Notes: generated from the sequence alone by a model not told the origin. A stretch of 64,000 nt of DNA from Membranihabitans maritimus (GCF_021729145.1 NZ_JAJSLW010000002.1:310001-374000), one strand, 5' to 3'. Shown: positions 35,630-45,879, counted from the stretch's first letter. Numbers and translations are program-made.

Positions 35630-35957
35630 ATGAATTCTTGGTGACTTAAAGTCAATCTTATCTGAAAAGTTAAATAATAATTTAAAGGAGGTAATCTTAT
35701 TCGGTTCCGGATTATATAATGCACATCGAGAGAACTCAGATTATGATATATTGATTTTATTGCACAATAAAGTCCATTGGAAAACACGAAGGGAGATTAC
35801 AGATTTATGTTATGAAGTGGATCTAAAGTATGGTATTCTAACCGACATTCATATATTAAGTGAAGAGGAATTGGATACTCCCAGGGGAAAACAACCTATC
35901 TACGTGAGGGCTCTTGCCAATGGTATTAGGGCATGGTCAGTGATCAGGATCGTATAA
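35630..35957 (+). pseudogene. MNT-family nucleotidyltransferase (type VII antitoxin-like), start codon frameshifted
   Basis: From 35634 the frame encodes about 107 residues with the minimal-nucleotidyltransferase signature: VILFGSGLYN (Gly-Ser) followed by SDYDILILL (catalytic Asp pair). No ATG, GTG or TTG precedes the Gly-Ser motif in that frame; an in-frame TGA occurs at 35631. An ATG at 35630 is out of phase by a single base (ATG-A-ATT), so one inserted base after the start codon would explain the break. It overlaps the HEPN gene. MNT antitoxins nucleotidylate or adenylylate HEPN toxins. Confidence 0.6.
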
Positions 35958-36181
35958 TATTGATTAAATACAGGATACAACAAGCTCATGAGACAGTTGA
36001 ATTAGCTGAGTTTTTGTTGACCTACAATAAGACTGTTGTCTGCGCAAACCGTGTGTACTATGGGATGTTTTATGCATTGACTGCTTTGGCATTGAAACAT
36101 CAATATGAAACTTCAAAGCATTCTCAATTCATAGGTTGGTTTAACAAGAAATTTGTCTATGCAATAGAAAACATGGATTGA
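35933..36181 (+). pseudogene. Truncated HEPN-domain protein (toxin partner of the MNT)
   Basis: 82 residues matching the first two thirds of HEPN proteins: KYRIQQAHETVELAEFLL, ANRVYYGMFYALTALAL and SSKHSGxx-like KHSQFIGWFNKKFV. The family is normally about 125-135 residues. After ENMD a TGA intervenes; in the +2 frame WIDQNLKTF continues briefly, then a stop, so a frameshift removed the C-terminal helices that carry the Rx4-6H RNase region in active toxins. It overlaps the MNT remnant by 25 bases, as in intact operons. Confidence 0.6.
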
Positions 36182-36244
36182 TCAAAACCTAAAAACTTTT
36201 TAAACAAAGATTTTTACTTACTTTGTCGGCATAAGAGATTATAT

Positions 36245-37330
36245 ATGAGTCATTCTTTTTTTTCCGTACCAATCATAGAGATTAAAACAGAAACAAGGGA
36301 CTGTAGGGTTTTGAAATTTGATATACCTGAAGATCTAAAGAAACAACTTGGGTATCGCGCCGGCCAATATTTTACCTTGCGGGTGAATATCGGAGGAGGT
36401 TCCGTTCAAAGAGCTTATTCCCTGTGCAGTGCTCCTTATGAGAATAAATGGGAGGTAGCAGTAAAGAAAGTACCTGGTGGCGCATTTAGTGAATATGTTC
36501 ACAATGAGCTGAGGTCCGGAGCTTCTATCGAAATTATGGGGCCTGATGGTAATTTCGTTTTAGAGGCGGATCCCGAAAGTAAAAGGCGTTATACTTTTTT
36601 TGCTGCCGGAAGTGGCATTACCCCGGTCATATCACTGATTAAAGATGTTTTATATAGGGAGTCCGCTAGTAATGTTACTTTATTTTATGCTAATAAGACA
36701 AAAGATGACATCATTTTCAAAGATGAATTGGCAGCACTGGAGAAAGAATATTCCAATAGATTAAAGGTATTTCATTTTTTGACCCGGGAAACTCATGAAA
36801 AAACACTCTTTTGCGGCCGGTTAAATGCCAAAAAGTGCAAAACATTGATTTTAAATGCAATACTAGATATTGATAATACTGACAAATTTATGCTTTGTGG
36901 ACCCGAAGCAATGGTATTTAATATCAAAACATTCTTACAGGAACAGGGAGTGGTGGATAGTAAAATCAAGTTTGAGTTGTTCACAACCGATGCATCACAG
37001 AAAAACAAGGGGAAAAAAACCGGCACTTCCGGATCGACAGACAAGGGGAAGTATAGTAAAGTCAGAATCACATTGGACGGGTCTACAACCACCATTGAAG
37101 TGCCTTATGATGATATGAGTATACTGGAATGGGCTATGGAATACGGGTTACCCGTTCCGTATTCCTGCCAGAGCGGCACTTGTTCCACTTGTCGTGCCAG
37201 GCTTTTGGAAGGGAAAGTGGAGATGATGGTGAATTTTGTGTTGGACGAAGAGGAGGTAGCAGAGGGCTACCGTCTGACATGTCAATCTTTACCAAAATCT
37301 GAAAAGATTCATTTGGATTATGATCAGTAG
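36245..37330 (+). CDS. PaaE-like flavin reductase with C-terminal 2Fe-2S ferredoxin domain
   Basis: 361 residues. FAD-binding domain with RAYSLCSAP (near 59-67), NAD(P)-binding domain with GSGITPVISL (near 123-132) and a C-terminal CGPEAM-like block, a flexible Lys/Gly/Ser linker (about 255-272), then a plant-type ferredoxin with C-x4-C-x2-C-x~29-C (SCQSGTCSTC and LTCQS). The architecture is that of phenylacetyl-CoA epoxidase reductase PaaE and related oxygenase reductases. No paaABCD genes are nearby, so the electron acceptor is unknown. Monocistronic. Confidence 0.9.
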   Translation: MSHSFFSVPIIEIKTETRDCRVLKFDIPEDLKKQLGYRAGQYFTLRVNIGGGSVQRAYSLCSAPYENKWEVAVKKVPGGAFSEYVHNELRSGASIEIMGPDGNFVLEADPESKRRYTFFAAGSGITPVISLIKDVLYRESASNVTLFYANKTKDDIIFKDELAALEKEYSNRLKVFHFLTRETHEKTLFCGRLNAKKCKTLILNAILDIDNTDKFMLCGPEAMVFNIKTFLQEQGVVDSKIKFELFTTDASQKNKGKKTGTSGSTDKGKYSKVRITLDGSTTTIEVPYDDMSILEWAMEYGLPVPYSCQSGTCSTCRARLLEGKVEMMVNFVLDEEEVAEGYRLTCQSLPKSEKIHLDYDQ

Positions 37331-37485
37331 GGTTTTCTATTTTAATATTTAATTTTGTTTTGTTATAGTTTCGATTTGAAACGAGTGGTGGCATTTTTCT
37401 TTTGGTTTTGATTAAATAATTGTTATTTTTACTGGGCTTGTAATCAGGCTTGATTCGCGAGTATGGGATTAAAATCATTGTACCA

Positions 37486-38073
37486 ATGAAAAGGAAGGAT
37501 CAATATCAGGAGTTATCTGATAAAGAGTTATGCGCTAATATGCAAAGCGGTGACCCTGTTTCTTTTTCTTGTATATATGAGCGATATTGGGATGCATTAT
37601 ACAGAAAAGCTTTTCAACGGTTGCAAGAAGAATCTTCCAGTAAGGATGTGGTCCAGAATGTTTTTATTGATTTATGGAAGCGTCGCAATAAGTTGAAAAT
37701 TCAGAACCTCCGTTCATATTTGTATGGAGCTGTTCGTTTTCAGGTTTATAAACACATTGATAAATCGAAAAAGTGTGATTTCTTTTTTGAACCTTTTGAC
37801 CAAATGATGGTATCTCCCATTCAGACTGACGGTGATATTATAAGAGATGATTTGGCTAAATTGTTGGCGTTATGGATTGAGGCCCTTCCTGAAAAAAGAA
37901 GAGAAATCTTTGTCTTACATTATCAGAAACAACTTTCGGTTTCAGAAATTGCTTCAGAATTAGATATTACGCAAAAGACGGTATATAACCAACTAAATAA
38001 TAGTATAAAGGAATTGCAATGGAGGCTGGCCCGTTTCACTGCTATACTGGCTTTTCTTCATTTTGTTCTTTAA
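37486..38073 (+). CDS. ECF-type sigma-70 factor (SusCD-associated)
   Basis: 195 residues from the ATG at 37486; a start at 37450 is possible but adds an unusual hydrophobic tail. Region 2 (YERYWDALYRKAFQRL, VVQNVFIDLWKRR) and region 4 (LPEKRREIFVLHYQKQLSVSEIASELDITQKTVYNQL) are clear. It pairs with the FecR gene 151 bases downstream. In such loci the TonB-dependent receptor senses its glycan, signals through FecR and frees this sigma factor to transcribe the susCD genes that follow. Confidence 0.92.
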   Translation: MKRKDQYQELSDKELCANMQSGDPVSFSCIYERYWDALYRKAFQRLQEESSSKDVVQNVFIDLWKRRNKLKIQNLRSYLYGAVRFQVYKHIDKSKKCDFFFEPFDQMMVSPIQTDGDIIRDDLAKLLALWIEALPEKRREIFVLHYQKQLSVSEIASELDITQKTVYNQLNNSIKELQWRLARFTAILAFLHFVL

Positions 38074-38224
38074 TTCCCACATCCCATATAGATTGGAGAT
38101 ATACCATTTTTCAGGTCATGGAAATGAGAGATTTTCCTGGTTTATGTTTTTTTTTTTGAAAAAAATCATTTTTGTTTGGGAAAAAAGGTGTGGTTATCGT
38201 ACACCTTAATAACAAACGGATATT

Positions 38225-39220
38225 ATGACCAATATTTCCAACAGGGATGAGCTTCAAAAATTAATTGAAAAGTACGTCAAGGGAACAATTTCCGAGGCGG
38301 AAATAGCATTTCTGGAGAAATATTACGACCAGTTTGATGATCATAATGACGGATTGTCTCAATTAAATGATATTCAACGGAGAATGCTGAAGGGTGAAAT
38401 GAAAGAGGCTATTCATCACAGCATTCAACTAAGTCCGTCCCGAACTAAACCATTTAATGTATTGCTCAAAATAGCCGCCTCAATTTTATTGATTATAGCA
38501 GCTGGATTCATTGGTTGGCAATTCCTCTCTAAGGATAACTTCGAAAGTATGGTAATGGAAAAAAATAACTTCCTTGTCTCGGATTCGGCGATGTTATCAG
38601 AGGAGCACATTTATTTGTCAGATGGAAGTTATGTGCTGTTGAGCCCGGGTAGTGTTTTGACATATAAGAAGGGTTTTGATGATAAGATTCGTGAAGTACA
38701 ATTAAATGGGGAAGCTTTTTTTGATATATACAGAGATACCTTGCGCCCTTTTATTGTCCATAGTAATGGAGTGGAGACGAGGGTCCTGGGTACGGCATTT
38801 ACGATTTCATCCTTTAATGATATTGATTCGGTTACCGTATCTGTTACCCGGGGGAAAGTGCAGGTATCCGGGAATTCCGGACCTGCCGAAATTTTGGAAA
38901 AAGATGATCAGGTAGTGGTTGATAAGAAAAGCATGGAAATCACTAAGCGGAAATTAAATATAGAGGAGTCCCAGGATATGGAACCTGAGGAATTTATTTT
39001 TGACAATATACAAATGAAGAATGCAGTGGATATAGTATCTAAAAGGTGGAATTGTAAGGTCATTCTTGAACACGAAGGGTTGGAGGGATGCAGGTTTACA
39101 AGTTCCTTTACCCGCGGTGACTCGCTGGAAGATATAGTGGCGGTAATATGTGCTGTAATTGGAGCGGAATATAAAATTGAAAATAATACAGTAAATGTAA
39201 GGGGCCCAGGATGTAATTAA
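38225..39220 (+). CDS. FecR-family anti-sigma factor
   Basis: 331 residues with one membrane helix (about 80-98, IAASILLIIAAGFIGW). The cytoplasmic N-terminus binds the sigma factor; the periplasmic FecR domain has GEAFFDIYRDTLRPFIVHS and VLGTAFTISSF, and a C-terminal secretin/TonB-like short domain (FDNIQMKNAVDIVSKRW) interacts with the STN domain of the receptor. It lies between its sigma gene and the STN-SusC gene, a complete trans-envelope signalling set. Confidence 0.93.
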   Translation: MTNISNRDELQKLIEKYVKGTISEAEIAFLEKYYDQFDDHNDGLSQLNDIQRRMLKGEMKEAIHHSIQLSPSRTKPFNVLLKIAASILLIIAAGFIGWQFLSKDNFESMVMEKNNFLVSDSAMLSEEHIYLSDGSYVLLSPGSVLTYKKGFDDKIREVQLNGEAFFDIYRDTLRPFIVHSNGVETRVLGTAFTISSFNDIDSVTVSVTRGKVQVSGNSGPAEILEKDDQVVVDKKSMEITKRKLNIEESQDMEPEEFIFDNIQMKNAVDIVSKRWNCKVILEHEGLEGCRFTSSFTRGDSLEDIVAVICAVIGAEYKIENNTVNVRGPGCN

Positions 39221-39227
39221 AAATAAA

Positions 39228-39257
39228 AAGGCATCTCGGGTGGAGCCGAAATGCCTT
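39228..39257 (+). promoter_or_regulatory. Leader hairpin with GTGGAG loop before the first STN-susC
   Basis: aaggcat (39228-39234) pairs with atgcctt (39251-39257); after a one-base mismatch tcgg (39236-39239) pairs with ccga (39246-39249), leaving the loop GTGGAG. No T-tract follows, so it is not a standard terminator. It ends 50 bases before the susC ATG. A hairpin with the same loop precedes the other FecR-linked susC at 56887-56919. Confidence 0.5.
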
Positions 39258-39307
39258 AATTCATTTAAATAGTATAGGATTATTTAACCATTTAAACACT
39301 CAAAATT

Positions 39308-42300
39308 ATGAAAAATTTATTTCCGCCAGGGAATAATGCAGAGAGTATTTGTATTTCTCTGTTAAAAGAAAAGAGCTTTTGGATGAAGGTGGGCATAACA
39401 ATATTATTACTTTCTGTATTTGGCCTGCAATTCTTGATTGCTAATTCGGGATACAGTCAGAGCCTGAAAGACGAATATGTCAACCTTGAAGTGAAAGACA
39501 TACCTCTCATTGAGGTTTTTCAACAAATAGAAAAGCAGACTGATTTCAGATTTGCTTACACTATATCTCAAGTGAAGGACTATCTTGTGACCTTGGATTC
39601 CGGAAAAAGAAATCTGGAGGAGGCTTTGGAATTGTTGTTGAAGGGGATTCCTTTGCGTTATGAAGTAGTAAGAGATAAATTTATCGTATTAAGTTCAGAG
39701 AAAAAAATCAAAAGGTTTCCGGTACTTGAAAGACTAAAACCTAAGACAAGTGCATCAATTATTTTAAAGAGGCTAGAGCTCAATGTTTCCGGTATTATAA
39801 CCAATCAGGCAGGGGAGCCCTTGATCGGTGTAAATGTCCTTGTGAAGGGTACTGGAAAAGGAACAGCTACAGATTTCGAAGGAAAATTTGAATTAAAAGA
39901 TGTGAATGAAAGTGCGGTATTGTCCATTTCTTATATTGGTTACCAGGCTCAGGAAATTCCCTTAAATGGTAGGAGCGAATTGGCGATTACATTACTGGAA
40001 GATTCACAGACTTTGGATGAAGTGGTTGTTGTGGGTTATGGCGCACAAAAGAAAGCCAATTTAACAGGAGCGGTAGGTGTAGCGGGTGCTGACCGATTGG
40101 AAAACAGGACCATTACTTCTATAGGCCAGGGATTGCAGGGAGTTGTCCCGGGTTTGAATATTACATACGGATCCGGAGATCCCAATGAAGGGGCTGATTT
40201 CAATATTAGGGGTTTTGAATCAATAAATGGAGGGTCCCCTTTAATTTTGGTGGATGGTGTACCGATGGATGCAGAAAAGATCAATCCTAACGATATAAAA
40301 TCGGTATCTGTCCTTAAAGATGCTTCTTCAGCTGCTATTTATGGTGCTAGAGCTGCATTCGGGGTTATATTGGTCGAAACCAAGAAAGGAGAATCTGGTC
40401 AAACCGCTATAAATTTTTCTACTCAACAGACATTACAAAAAGCAATTTTTCCAGGTTATGAACCGGTTTCAGAGGGGGGTACAGCTCGACAAATTATCAA
40501 TGATGCATACCAAAAAACATTAGGACGAGCACTCTTGCCAGAAGAGATCATTAATGCTTCTTTAGCGTATCAGGAGCTAGAAAATCCTACTCCAGAGGAC
40601 GCCTGGATGTATTATGAAGGGTTTTTATACCCTATGGAGAATACATATATGCGTGATTTGGCAATGCGTGATTTTTCTCCTCAGCAGCAATACGATCTGA
40701 GCATAAGTGGAGCCGGAGATAAGGCTTCCTATTATGTTTCACTCGGTATGGTAGATAAAAAAGGTTTTTATAAGCACGGGAACGAAAAGTTTAATCGGTA
40801 TAATGCTCTATCAAAAATCAACTTTAAGATTAATGACTGGTTGTCGCTGGAAGAGCGAATCTCTTTTAATTCGATAGGGAACAATGATCCCCATGAATAC
40901 CATGCACAATGGTACTATCAATCCATCGCCAAGCATTTCTACTCACCCCATACTTTTCCGGATTTGGAGTATTATAAAGAGCCGGGTGATCGAGACCAAT
41001 ATAAGCACTTAATCGGGATGCATCTGGATAACAGAAATCCACTTCCGTATTTAAAATATGGGGGTAGAGATATTAGTACTGATAATGATATTTGGCTTAC
41101 CCAGAGAGTTACTATAAGTCCTATTAAAGGATTAAAATTAAACGGAGATTTTTCATATAGGTATTTTTGGAAGGATTATGAACAAGTACAGTCCAAAGTA
41201 GACGTTTTAAGAGGATTTAGCGGTTTTGAATTAGTTGATAACATAATATACGAAGGTCAAAGTGCTAATGACTGGATTGAAAGCGGTTCGACAAAAAATA
41301 CATATTATGTAATAAATACCTTTGCGGAGTATACATTGGAAAAATGGGATGACCATTTTATAAAGGTACTAGGTGGATTCAATCAGGAATATGGTAATTA
41401 TAGGGGTATATCAACACGTTCGACGCAATTAATATCCCCTAATATCCCGTCATTATCAGCAACTACCGGAACAAGAACTAATTCGGATAGTAAAAATGAA
41501 GTAATGCTAAGAGGATTATTTTATAGGGTAAATTATTCCTTTGCAGACAAATATCTTTTTGAGGCCAATGGCAGGTATGATGGCACATCAAGATTTCCGG
41601 AAGGAAGCCGATTCGGATTTTTCCCGTCCTTTTCGGCCGCATGGAGGATTTCGGAAGAGCCATTTATGAATAGTGCTGTAAATTGGTTGGATAATTTGAA
41701 ACTGCGGGCTTCCTACGGAGAGTTAGGGAATCAATCTGTAGGATCTTATTATCCGTATATCTCGACTATGTCGCCATCGACCTCCACCTTTCTGATGGAC
41801 GGAAGCGGTGTATTGACCAATATGATAACTCCCGGTGGATTGGTAAGTAACAGTCTGACCTGGGAATCGGTTATCAGTAAAAATGTCGGATTGGACATTA
41901 CCGTATTAAATCAGAAGTTGGATGTATCATTTGATTTTTTTGTCAGAGATACCAGGGATATGTTGATGAGAAGATCTTATCCCGGAACATTGGGTGCATC
42001 TTCTCCTAATGAAAATGCTGCCGATTTAAAAAACACAGGCTGGGAACTTTCAGTGAATTGGAATAGTGGTCGGGGCAAGGACTGGTTTTTTAGCGTAAAT
42101 CTTGCTTTGTCAGATTATGTGACGGAAATAACCAAATATGATAATCCTACAGGTGCCATTTATGATTATTATATAGGAAAAGAAGTAGGAGAAATCTGGG
42201 GATATGAAACGGTTGGTTTATTCCAAAATGAAAGTGAATTGGACGGATCTGCAGATCAAAGCAGGTTGGGCTCGAATTGGCGATTAGGGGATGTTCATTA

Positions 42301-42859
42301 TGCCGACCTCAACGGAGATGGAGTTATATCTTCTGGAGCTCAGACATTGGATGACACGGGTGATCTGGTCCGTATAGGAAATTCAACTCCCAGATATTCG
42401 TTTGGAATCAACCCAAGGATTAAATACAAGAATTTTTCTCTGGATGTTTTTGCTCAGGGTGTTTTGAAGAAGGATTGGTATCCGAGCAGGGGTAACTTTA
42501 TTCGGTTTTTTCCATTTAAAACATTGTCTATGGAGCAATGGTGGATAGATGATTCCTGGACACCTGAAAACCCCAATGCTTACTTTCCAGGACGACAATT
42601 TGCGTATTCGGATAATAAAAACACCTATAATCAAACAAGGTATTTACAAAATGCGGCGTATATTCGACTAAAGAATATTACGCTTAGCTATGAACTTCCT
42701 TTCAAATTTATAAACCGCGCGGAAATTTATCTAAATGGAACCAACCTGTGGGAGCTCACGGGAATGTATAAGACCTTAGATCCAGAGTACACAACGGATT
42801 TGCAACCGGATTATATGTTTCATAGGTCCTATACAATGGGACTAAAGGTTTCTTTATAA
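39308..42859 (+). CDS. SusC-like TonB-dependent receptor with STN signalling domain
   Basis: 1183 residues. A signal/anchor segment (about 24-48) is followed by an STN (secretin/TonB N-terminal) domain (about 55-125; EVKDIPLIEVFQQIEKQTDF), a carboxypeptidase-regulatory-like domain (about 155-235), a plug (LDEVVVVGYGAQKKANLTGAVG) and a barrel with conserved AIYGARAAFGVILVETKKG. The STN domain links ligand binding to the FecR/ECF pair upstream. With the SusD 17 bases downstream it imports the locus's glycan. Confidence 0.95.
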   Translation: MKNLFPPGNNAESICISLLKEKSFWMKVGITILLLSVFGLQFLIANSGYSQSLKDEYVNLEVKDIPLIEVFQQIEKQTDFRFAYTISQVKDYLVTLDSGKRNLEEALELLLKGIPLRYEVVRDKFIVLSSEKKIKRFPVLERLKPKTSASIILKRLELNVSGIITNQAGEPLIGVNVLVKGTGKGTATDFEGKFELKDVNESAVLSISYIGYQAQEIPLNGRSELAITLLEDSQTLDEVVVVGYGAQKKANLTGAVGVAGADRLENRTITSIGQGLQGVVPGLNITYGSGDPNEGADFNIRGFESINGGSPLILVDGVPMDAEKINPNDIKSVSVLKDASSAAIYGARAAFGVILVETKKGESGQTAINFSTQQTLQKAIFPGYEPVSEGGTARQIINDAYQKTLGRALLPEEIINASLAYQELENPTPEDAWMYYEGFLYPMENTYMRDLAMRDFSPQQQYDLSISGAGDKASYYVSLGMVDKKGFYKHGNEKFNRYNALSKINFKINDWLSLEERISFNSIGNNDPHEYHAQWYYQSIAKHFYSPHTFPDLEYYKEPGDRDQYKHLIGMHLDNRNPLPYLKYGGRDISTDNDIWLTQRVTISPIKGLKLNGDFSYRYFWKDYEQVQSKVDVLRGFSGFELVDNIIYEGQSANDWIESGSTKNTYYVINTFAEYTLEKWDDHFIKVLGGFNQEYGNYRGISTRSTQLISPNIPSLSATTGTRTNSDSKNEVMLRGLFYRVNYSFADKYLFEANGRYDGTSRFPEGSRFGFFPSFSAAWRISEEPFMNSAVNWLDNLKLRASYGELGNQSVGSYYPYISTMSPSTSTFLMDGSGVLTNMITPGGLVSNSLTWESVISKNVGLDITVLNQKLDVSFDFFVRDTRDMLMRRSYPGTLGASSPNENAADLKNTGWELSVNWNSGRGKDWFFSVNLALSDYVTEITKYDNPTGAIYDYYIGKEVGEIWGYETVGLFQNESELDGSADQSRLGSNWRLGDVHYADLNGDGVISSGAQTLDDTGDLVRIGNSTPRYSFGINPRIKYKNFSLDVFAQGVLKKDWYPSRGNFIRFFPFKTLSMEQWWIDDSWTPENPNAYFPGRQFAYSDNKNTYNQTRYLQNAAYIRLKNITLSYELPFKFINRAEIYLNGTNLWELTGMYKTLDPEYTTDLQPDYMFHRSYTMGLKVSL

Positions 42860-42876
42860 ATAAAATTAAAAAAACA

Positions 42877-44640
42877 ATGAGAAATACGATATTATTTTTA
42901 ATTGTAATATTCACTATAAGCTGCAAAGAAGAGGATTTAAACAGGTATCCTTTAACAAGTATCTCGAATGAAACTTTTTGGAATTCGGAAAGTGATCTTC
43001 GGGTTTACAACAATAACTTTTACAATTACGCAAAAACAAACGCAATGCGCCTTCTCAATGGGAATCATGAAGGGGCGAATCGTGACGGTCAATACTCTTT
43101 GGATGGAATGACTGACAATGATGTTCGGGCATTAGGTAATAATTCTGCCCATGTAAGAATCAGAGCCGGTCAAATAAATTCGGAAGAGAATCCGATATCA
43201 TGGGCATGGAATAATACTTGTTTTGCATTTGTACGGTCAATCAATATTGGTTTGGAAAATTATGATAAAGCCGATATTGAACAAAGTGTAATTGATCAAT
43301 ATAAAGCAGAAGCCCGGTTGTTCAGAGCATGGGTAGTGGCAGACAAGGTATCGCTATATGGAGACTATCCATGGATAGAGAAGGAATTAAATATCGATTC
43401 AGAAGAATTATTTTCAAGTCGTACACCCCGGGAGGAAGTAATGGAAAAAGTGCTGGAAGACCTGAATTATGCTGCTATGAATCTTCCCAATGAATGGGAT
43501 GGCACAGGTTCGCCTGGAAGGCTGAACAGATGGTGTGCTCTGTTAATAAAATCCCGCATTTGTTTATTTGAAGGAACATGGAGGAAGTACCATGGAGGCA
43601 ACGAACCTGAGAAATGGCTTGAGTCCGCAGCAGCGGCTGCAAAGGAATTGATAGACAATGGCCCTTATAAATTGTACTCTACCGGAGACCCTACCCATGA
43701 CTACAATGCAATTTTTCAAATGAATGATCTAACCGGAGTTGATGAGGTAATGTTTTGGCGCAGATATGCACAAGGGGTTATAGAAAATTCATGGCAGATA
43801 TACTATTACATGTCTACTGCAACCAAGGATGCTGTAGAAGACTATTTATGTACGGATGGTTTACCGATCGGGATATCCCCCCTATATCAAGGTGATAGCC
43901 AGTTCGAAAATGTATTTGAAAACAGAGATCCGCGATTGCGTCAAACTGTTTTACACCCTGAAGATGTTACCTACTATAACTACGGGGGGCTTAACGAGAT
44001 TGGTATAGATATTCCTCAGTTGGTGGGAATGACAGGATCATGGGTTTCCCTTACAGGCTACCACCAGGTGAAACACGTTAACCAGGAACAAAATGTTTAT
44101 TTTCATAATGGTTACACACCTTGCGTTGTCTTAAGATTTGGTGAAGCCCTGTTGAATTATGCCGAAGCCAAAGCGGAATTGGGGACCCTAACTCAGGCGG
44201 ATCTGGACCTTAGTATTAATGCCTTGAGGGACCGGGTAGGAATGCCTCATATAGATATAAATAATATTCCGGTTGATCCAAAATACACAAATGAGGGTGT
44301 TTCTCCACTATTAGTGGAAATTCGAAGAGAAAGACGAATTGAATTATTTGGTGAAGGGTTTCGATTTGATGATATAAGAAGATGGAAGCAGGGAGAAAAA
44401 ATGAGGGATAAAGACTATGGTATAAGATGGGAAGAGGCTAATCGAAATCGGATTGATCCAAATAGTAACAATCAGGTTGGGTATGAAGAATTTGGTAGTT
44501 CCGGAAAGATCTATTTATGTCCGAACAAGGGAAGTGATTTTGAATATCCGGTATTCGAAGAGAAACATTATTTATGGCCCATACCAGTAAGTGCTAGGTC
44601 CCAGAATCCGAACTTGGGCCAGAATCCAGGATGGGAGTAG
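42877..44640 (+). CDS. SusD/RagB-family glycan-binding lipoprotein
   Basis: 587 residues. The lipobox is at FTISCKEEDLNRYPLTSI (Cys16). SusD landmarks include YKAEARLFRAWVVADKVSLYGDYPW, VLRFGEALLNYAEAKAELGTLTQADLDLSINALRDRVGMP (quoted in parts) and LVEIRRERRIELFGEGFRFDDIRRW near the C-terminus, ending QNPNLGQNPGWE. It is the partner of the upstream STN-SusC. A decayed duplicate of its last 45 or so codons lies at 45880-46014. Confidence 0.95.
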   Translation: MRNTILFLIVIFTISCKEEDLNRYPLTSISNETFWNSESDLRVYNNNFYNYAKTNAMRLLNGNHEGANRDGQYSLDGMTDNDVRALGNNSAHVRIRAGQINSEENPISWAWNNTCFAFVRSINIGLENYDKADIEQSVIDQYKAEARLFRAWVVADKVSLYGDYPWIEKELNIDSEELFSSRTPREEVMEKVLEDLNYAAMNLPNEWDGTGSPGRLNRWCALLIKSRICLFEGTWRKYHGGNEPEKWLESAAAAAKELIDNGPYKLYSTGDPTHDYNAIFQMNDLTGVDEVMFWRRYAQGVIENSWQIYYYMSTATKDAVEDYLCTDGLPIGISPLYQGDSQFENVFENRDPRLRQTVLHPEDVTYYNYGGLNEIGIDIPQLVGMTGSWVSLTGYHQVKHVNQEQNVYFHNGYTPCVVLRFGEALLNYAEAKAELGTLTQADLDLSINALRDRVGMPHIDINNIPVDPKYTNEGVSPLLVEIRRERRIELFGEGFRFDDIRRWKQGEKMRDKDYGIRWEEANRNRIDPNSNNQVGYEEFGSSGKIYLCPNKGSDFEYPVFEEKHYLWPIPVSARSQNPNLGQNPGWE

Positions 44641-44672
44641 TAAATAATTATACTGGCGCATGAATAAAAATT

Positions 44673-45809
44673 ATGAATATCACTAAGGTTTTGACTGGAA
44701 TATTATTTGCAGTGACATGTGCTATGCAACCTGGATTAACCCAACCATTGGATCAAATTAAACCAAGAAATTCTGAATTTGAAAAATTAGGTTTACCAAG
44801 AAGGTTAATTGCTATAGATAATGTTTGTGCCTGGCCCAATTTGACTATGTTAAAAGACAGTACAATTATTGCAACTATATATAATCAACCCAACCATGGA
44901 TATTTTGAAGGTGATGCAGAATGCTGGAGTAGTCAAGATAAGGGACTTACATGGGAATATTCGGGAACACCAACTAATCATGCACCATTTACAAATCGAA
45001 TGAATGTTGCCGCGGGTATTAATCAAATGGGGGAATTAGTGGTTTTATGTAGTGGATGGGATAAGATTAATCCTCGAAGAAATTCAGAAAGCAAACCATT
45101 GACTTCGACAATTTCCATTTCTAAAGATGGTGGCAGAACATGGGAGGTAGGAGGTTTAATGCCTCCTCCTGTTGTTGGGTTAAGTGAACATGTACCTTTT
45201 AGTGATATTATTGTGGCAGAGAATGGAGATTTAGTCGTAGGTACATATGCATTTGAAATGAGAGATAAAATGACCCCCGCTAATCAAAGAAAAGGTCATA
45301 TATATTTGTTGCGTAGTGAAGATAATGGAAAATCCTGGAATAAAGTTATACCGATTATTAAAGGAACACATGTAGAAGCGGCCATACTCCACATAGGGAA
45401 AGGTAAATGGTTGTCTGTTTCCAGGCGATTTGGTCATTTGGATCTTGATATTCACAAGTCGGATGATGATGGCTTCACTTGGGAACATGTAAGCGTACTT
45501 GGTATTCCCAAAGTATCGTCAGCACATTTATTGCAGTTAAGTGATGGAAGAATTATGTTGTCATATGGTAATAGAAGTTTAGGTAATAAGGGGATTGACG
45601 TTCGCATAAGTAATGACCAAGGTATTACCTGGAGTTCCCCTCAAAGGATATTGGATCTTAAAGAAAGTAGAGATCTTGGTTATCCCGCAGCTCTTGAATT
45701 TGATAATGGACAGATAGTTATCGCATATTATTCGAGTGGTATTCAGCAACACGATAGATATCATATGGGTGTGGTAAATTTGCATATCAGTGAGTTGATT
45801 GAATACTAA
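44673..45809 (+). CDS. Secreted Asp-box beta-propeller (sialidase-like)
   Basis: 378 residues with a signal peptide (about 1-23). Five Asp-box repeats (S-x-D-x-G-x-[ST]-W) are readable: SQDKGLTW, SKDGGRTW, SEDNGKSW, SDDDGFTW and SNDQGITW, defining a sialidase-type propeller. The catalytic Arg triad and Tyr of true sialidases cannot be confirmed, and related propellers include glycoside hydrolases and polysaccharide lyases. It follows susD by 32 bases. Codon use here is more AT-rich than in its neighbours, which together with the following SusD fossil suggests an inserted segment. Confidence 0.85.
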   Translation: MNITKVLTGILFAVTCAMQPGLTQPLDQIKPRNSEFEKLGLPRRLIAIDNVCAWPNLTMLKDSTIIATIYNQPNHGYFEGDAECWSSQDKGLTWEYSGTPTNHAPFTNRMNVAAGINQMGELVVLCSGWDKINPRRNSESKPLTSTISISKDGGRTWEVGGLMPPPVVGLSEHVPFSDIIVAENGDLVVGTYAFEMRDKMTPANQRKGHIYLLRSEDNGKSWNKVIPIIKGTHVEAAILHIGKGKWLSVSRRFGHLDLDIHKSDDDGFTWEHVSVLGIPKVSSAHLLQLSDGRIMLSYGNRSLGNKGIDVRISNDQGITWSSPQRILDLKESRDLGYPAALEFDNGQIVIAYYSSGIQQHDRYHMGVVNLHISELIEY

Positions 45810-45879
45810 GTTTGTATAATGAAGGATGTTATAATTCTGCTGAAGACCATGCTCTACGAAGCCAGTACCATTTATCAAA

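Noticed and set aside
35613-35957. Readthrough or recoded TGA in the MNT gene
   Set aside because: The sequence before the TGA has no MNT similarity; a one-base shift at the ATG is simpler.
36245-37330. Part of a phenylacetate degradation cluster
   Set aside because: No other paa gene is in the window; only the reductase architecture is shared.
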